This document shows, piece after piece, positions 60,470 to 64,000 of a stretch of DNA of 64,000 bases. A program made the translations under genes and the position numbers. Each line of letters starts with the position of its first letter. The stretch's first letter is position 1. The stretch is from Streptomyces antibioticus (GTDB lineage: Bacteria > Actinomycetota > Actinomycetes > Streptomycetales > Streptomycetaceae): contig NZ_KQ948426.1 in the NCBI RefSeq assembly GCF_001514065.1, positions 434,001 to 498,000 of the forward strand, in the 5' to 3' direction. The notes beneath the pieces are model-generated. The model was not told the DNA's origin. It searched no databases and saw only the letters and a program-made list of their open reading frames with translations.

Positions 60470-62008
60470 ATGAGTCTGTCACTGCGCTTCGCCGCCGGAT
60501 CGCACAAAGGCATGATCCGGGAGGGCAACGAGGACTCCGGATACGCCGGACCCCGACTGCTCGCCATCGCCGACGGCATGGGCGGCGCCGCCGCCGGTGA
60601 GGTCGCCTCCTCCGAGGCCATCTCCACCATCGTCGCCCTCGACGACGACGTCCCCGGCTCCGACGTCCTCACCTCCCTCGGCATCGCCGTGCAGCGCGCC
60701 AACGACCAGCTGCGCTCCATGGTCGAGGAGGACCCGCAACTGGAGGGCATGGGCACCACGCTCACCGCCCTCCTCTGGACGGGCCAGCGCCTCGGACTCG
60801 TCCACGTCGGCGACTCCCGCGCCTACCTGCTGCGCGACGGCGTCCTGACCCAGATCACCCAGGACCACACCTGGGTGCAGCGCCTGGTCGACGAAGGCCG
60901 CATCACCGAGGAAGAAGCCACCACCCACCCGCAGCGCTCCCTGCTGATGCGCGCACTGGGCAGCGGCGAACACGTCGAGCCCGACCTCTCCATCCGCGAG
61001 GTCCGCGCCGGCGACCGCTACCTGATCTGCTCCGACGGCCTCTCCGGCGTCGTCTCCCACCAGACCCTGGAAGAGACCCTCGCCAGCTACCAGGGCCCGC
61101 AGGAGACCGTCCAGCAGCTCATCGAGCTCGCGCTGCGCGGCGGCGGCCCCGACAACATCACCGTCATCGTCGCCGACGTCCTCGACCTCGACACCGGCGA
61201 CACCCTCGCCGGGCAGCTGCACGACACCCCGGTCGTGGTCGGCGCCGTCGCCGAGAACCAGAACCACCTGCACGACAACGGCATCATGCAGACCCCCGCC
61301 GGACGCGCCTCCGGGCTCGGCCGTCACGTGCCCGGACAGGGCGGCGGAGGCGGCGAGTTCGGCCCGCCCGGCTCCGGCGACGTGACCGGCTTCATCTCCA
61401 CCGACGGCTTCGGCGGCTACTCCGACGACGACTTCGTCAAGCCCCGCAAGGGCCGTAAGTGGCTGAAGAGATCCCTCTACATCGCCCTCGCCCTCGGCAT
61501 CATCGGCGGCGGGCTCTACGGCGGCTACCGCTGGACCCAGACCCAGTACTACGTCGCCGCCAACGGCGACCACGTCGCCCTCTACCGCGGCATCAGCCAG
61601 GACCTCGCCTGGGTCTCGCTGTCGAAGGTGGAGAAGGACTACCCGAAGATCGAACTCAAGTACCTGCAGCCGTACCAGCAGGAGCTCGTCGAGAACACCA
61701 TCGCGGAGGGCGGTCTGAAGACCGCTCAGAAGAAGATCGACGAACTCGCCGTGCAGGCCTCCGCCTGCCGCAAGGTGGCCGAGGCGCAGGCCACCGAGAG
61801 CGAGAAGAACTCCAAGACCGGTGAAGGCGAGGCAGGAGGGACCACGGGAACCACCCGCTCCTCCCTGACGTCCAAGGCATCGCCCAGCCCGAACACCTCG
61901 ACCTCACCGACCCCGAACGCGTCCGCAACCCCGACCGCGCCCACTCCCACCCCCGGCCCCACGCTCTCGGACGAAGAGAAGCAGGTCGCGGGCAAGTGCG
62001 GTACGTGA
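60470..62008 (+). CDS. pstP: PP2C protein phosphatase PstP
   Basis: 512-aa membrane-anchored Ser/Thr phosphatase that reverses PknA/PknB phosphorylation. The PP2C domain (about 1-240) has metal-site Asp and Gly residues in GNEDSGY, IADGMGGAAAGE, VGDSRAYLLRDG, ICSDGLSGVV and GGGPDNITVIVADV. A linker, transmembrane helix (SLYIALALGIIGGGLYGGY) and a Ser/Thr/Pro-rich extracellular tail with two Cys follow. The start is unsure: ATG 60470 has GAGG at good spacing, but GTG 60434, GTG 60425 and ATG 60440 are in frame. Confidence 0.92.
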   Translation: MSLSLRFAAGSHKGMIREGNEDSGYAGPRLLAIADGMGGAAAGEVASSEAISTIVALDDDVPGSDVLTSLGIAVQRANDQLRSMVEEDPQLEGMGTTLTALLWTGQRLGLVHVGDSRAYLLRDGVLTQITQDHTWVQRLVDEGRITEEEATTHPQRSLLMRALGSGEHVEPDLSIREVRAGDRYLICSDGLSGVVSHQTLEETLASYQGPQETVQQLIELALRGGGPDNITVIVADVLDLDTGDTLAGQLHDTPVVVGAVAENQNHLHDNGIMQTPAGRASGLGRHVPGQGGGGGEFGPPGSGDVTGFISTDGFGGYSDDDFVKPRKGRKWLKRSLYIALALGIIGGGLYGGYRWTQTQYYVAANGDHVALYRGISQDLAWVSLSKVEKDYPKIELKYLQPYQQELVENTIAEGGLKTAQKKIDELAVQASACRKVAEAQATESEKNSKTGEGEAGGTTGTTRSSLTSKASPSPNTSTSPTPNASATPTAPTPTPGPTLSDEEKQVAGKCGT

Positions 62009-62024
62009 GAGGCCCCGTCACACG

Positions 62025-63461
62025 ATGAGCAGTACCACCAACTCGCCGACGCACCACACGTCCACGATCGGCTCGATCGGCACGCCGAGCCGGCGCAACA
62101 CCGAGCTCGCACTGCTCGTGTTCGCCGTCGTCATCCCGGTGTTCGCCTACGCCAACGTGGGCCTCGCCATCAACGACGAGCTGCCCGCCGGTCTGCTGAG
62201 CTACGGCCTGGGCCTCGGCCTGCTCGCGGGCGTCGGACATCTGGCCGTAAGGAAATTCGCGCCGTACGCGGATCCGTTGCTGCTGCCGCTGGCGACGCTG
62301 CTGAACGGACTGGGGCTGGTGGTCATCTGGCGCCTGGACCAGTCCAAGCGGCTCAGCGCCAACTACCCCGACGCGGCACCGCGCCAGCTGCTGTACTCGG
62401 CGCTGGGCGTCGCCCTGCTGGTGGCCGTACTGATCTTCCTCAAGGACCACCGCGTCCTCCAGCGCTACACCTACATCTCCATGGCCGGAGCCATGCTCCT
62501 GCTGGTGCTGCCGCTGATCCCCGGCATCAGCGCACCCACCTACGGCGCCAAGATCTGGATCAAGATCCCCGGCCTCGGCACGCTCCAGCCCGGTGAGTTC
62601 GCCAAGATCGCCCTGGCCGTGTTCTTCGCCGGCTACCTCATGGTCAAGAGAGACGCCCTGGCCCTGGCCAGCCGCCGCTTCATGGGCCTGTACCTGCCGC
62701 GCGGACGCGACCTCGGACCGATCCTCGTCGTCTGGGTCCTGTCGATCCTCATCCTGGTCTTCGAGACCGACCTCGGTACATCCCTGCTGTTCTTCGGGAT
62801 GTTCATCATCATGCTGTACGTCGCCACCGAGCGGACCAGCTGGATCGTGTTCGGTCTGCTGATGTCCGCGGCCGGCGCCGTCGGCGTCGCCTCCTTCGAG
62901 CCGCACGTCCAGCAGCGCGTCCAGGCCTGGCTCGACCCCATGAACGAGTACCTGCTCAGCCGCAAGGGCATCTACGGCCACACCGAGCAGTCCATGCAGG
63001 CCCTCTGGGCCTTCGGCTCCGGCGGCACCCTCGGCACCGGCCTCGGGCAGGGCAACTCCGACCTCATCGGCTTCGCCGCCAACTCCGACTTCATCCTCGC
63101 CACCTTCGGCGAGGAACTGGGCCTCGCGGGCGTCATGGCGATCCTGCTGCTCTACGGGCTGATCGTGGAGCGCGGCATCCGCACCTCCCTCGCGGCCCGC
63201 GACCCCTTCGGCAAGCTCCTGGCGGTCGGCCTGTCCGGCGCCTTCGCGCTCCAGGTCTTCGTCGTCGCCGGCGGTGTCATGGGCCTCATCCCGCTGACCG
63301 GTATGACGCTGCCCTTCGTGGCCTACGGCGGTTCGTCCGTCATCGCCAACTGGGCCCTCATCGGCATCCTGCTGCGCATCAGCGACACCGCCCGCCGTCC
63401 CGCGCCGGCACCCGCCCCCAACCCCGACGCCGAGATGACCCAGGTGGTCCGCCCGTCATGA
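62025..63461 (+). CDS. rodA: FtsW/RodA/SpoVE SEDS-family peptidoglycan polymerase
   Basis: 478-aa SEDS glycosyltransferase of cell-wall synthesis with about ten transmembrane helices. Family strings are IPGLGTLQPGEFAKIALAVFFAGY, RGRDLGPILVVW, FETDLGTSLLFFGMF, LFAFGSGGTLGTGLGQ-type WAFGSGGTLGTGLGQGNSDLIGFAANSDFILATFGEELGLAG (in part) and LTGMTLPFVAYGGSSVIANW. It overlaps pbpA by 4 bases, so the SEDS/PBP pair is coupled. Confidence 0.94.
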   Translation: MSSTTNSPTHHTSTIGSIGTPSRRNTELALLVFAVVIPVFAYANVGLAINDELPAGLLSYGLGLGLLAGVGHLAVRKFAPYADPLLLPLATLLNGLGLVVIWRLDQSKRLSANYPDAAPRQLLYSALGVALLVAVLIFLKDHRVLQRYTYISMAGAMLLLVLPLIPGISAPTYGAKIWIKIPGLGTLQPGEFAKIALAVFFAGYLMVKRDALALASRRFMGLYLPRGRDLGPILVVWVLSILILVFETDLGTSLLFFGMFIIMLYVATERTSWIVFGLLMSAAGAVGVASFEPHVQQRVQAWLDPMNEYLLSRKGIYGHTEQSMQALWAFGSGGTLGTGLGQGNSDLIGFAANSDFILATFGEELGLAGVMAILLLYGLIVERGIRTSLAARDPFGKLLAVGLSGAFALQVFVVAGGVMGLIPLTGMTLPFVAYGGSSVIANWALIGILLRISDTARRPAPAPAPNPDAEMTQVVRPS

Positions 63462-64000
63462 ACAAGCCCCTGCGCCGGATCGCACTCTTCTGCGGCTTCC
63501 TCGTCCTGGCCCTGCTCATCCGCGACAACTGGCTCCAGTACGTCAAGGCGGACGAGCTGCGCACCGACACCGACAACCGCCGAGTGGCCATCGAGCGGTA
63601 CGCCACCCCGCGCGGCGACATCATCGTCGACGGCAAGGCCATCACCGGGCACAAGGAAACGACCACCGGCGACTTCAAGTACAAGCGCACCTACAAGGAC
63701 GGCGCCATGTGGGCGCCCGTCACCGGCTTCGTCTCCCAGGCGTACGGCGCCAACCAGCTGGAGTACATCGAGGACGGCATCCTCACCGGCAACGACGACC
63801 GGCTCTTCTTCCGCAACACCCTCGACATGATCACGGGCAAGCCGAAGGAGGGCGGCAACGTCGTCACCACCCTCAACGCCGCCGCCCAGAAGGCCGCCTA
63901 CGAGGGCCTCTCCAAGCGCGGCAAGGGCGCCGTCGTCGCCCTGGAGCCGTCCACCGGCAAGATCCTCGCGCTGGCCTCCTACCCGTCGTACGACCCGGGG
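63458..64000 (+). CDS. pbpA: class B penicillin-binding protein PbpA (3' end outside window)
   Basis: First 181 codons of a class B PBP, the transpeptidase partner of the RodA protein before it. It has an N-terminal signal anchor (IALFCGFLVLALLIRDNWLQ) and the PBP dimerisation region (RRVAIERYATPRGDIIVDG), then the start of the linker toward the catalytic domain (GAVVALEPSTGKILALASYPSYDP). The SxxK active-site motif lies beyond the window. The ATG at 63458 overlaps the rodA stop by 4 bases. In Streptomyces pknB normally follows. Confidence 0.93.
   Translation, partial: MNKPLRRIALFCGFLVLALLIRDNWLQYVKADELRTDTDNRRVAIERYATPRGDIIVDGKAITGHKETTTGDFKYKRTYKDGAMWAPVTGFVSQAYGANQLEYIEDGILTGNDDRLFFRNTLDMITGKPKEGGNVVTTLNAAAQKAAYEGLSKRGKGAVVALEPSTGKILALASYPSYDPG

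Overview
The window is high-GC, gene-dense actinobacterial chromosome with many 4-base ATGA/GTGA gene overlaps, GTG starts, a parS site and a cell-wall/Ser-Thr kinase locus. The gene order and protein families match the core, origin-proximal arm of a Streptomyces chromosome (S. coelicolor-like layout, recalled from memory; no database was searched). No prophage, insertion sequence, CRISPR array or biosynthetic cluster was seen. Most genes are conserved core or soft-core genes, so the unusual signals are mainly regulatory or small.

Layout. 1-5.3 kb: HAD phosphatase (cut by the window edge), pirin, a large secreted Ig-like/beta-propeller protein, an SseB-domain protein and an intradiol-dioxygenase-like lipoprotein. 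5.4-16 kb: FadE5-like acyl-CoA dehydrogenase, M18 aminopeptidase, GT2 glycosyltransferase with a 54-residue protein carrying a sortase-like LAATG signal, thioredoxin/NHL protein, cupin, GlxA-type regulator, LURP-one protein, nitrilase-family amidase and a mycothiol-dependent isomerase-like protein. 16-25.8 kb: MFS transporter with its GntR regulator, a K15-type DD-peptidase, GNAT, two divergent Ser/Thr kinases, an aminoglycoside-phosphotransferase-fold kinase, a PPOX-like protein and a LuxR-type response regulator.

26-42 kb: two separate branched-chain 2-oxo acid dehydrogenase operons (E1alpha-E1beta-E2 each). The first lies behind two tandem palindromic operators. The second sits next to an Lrp-type regulator. 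Between them are the proteasome activator Bpa, a DrrAB-type ABC exporter, a K+ channel, and molybdenum-cofactor genes (moeA, mobA-DUF6457), with parS embedded in the moeA/channel overlap.

42-53.6 kb: phenylacetate catabolism: a TetR regulator (PaaR-like), 3-hydroxyacyl-CoA dehydrogenase, paaN and the paaABCDE phenylacetyl-CoA epoxidase operon. One operator core, ACCGAnCGnTCGGT, recurs upstream of 3HCDH/paaN and of paaA and, with one mismatch, in front of the second bkd operon, suggesting one regulon. An HTTM/DUF5819/TrmH operon lies between paaN and paaA. An acyl-CoA dehydrogenase with a perfect KstR-type box follows paaE.

53.6-64 kb: rhodanese, J-domain protein, DUF2252 protein, an HxlR regulator divergent from an FMN azoreductase, tRNA-Leu(CAG), then the growth/division cluster fhaA-fhaB-pstP-rodA-pbpA (pbpA cut by the window end; pknB would be expected just beyond).
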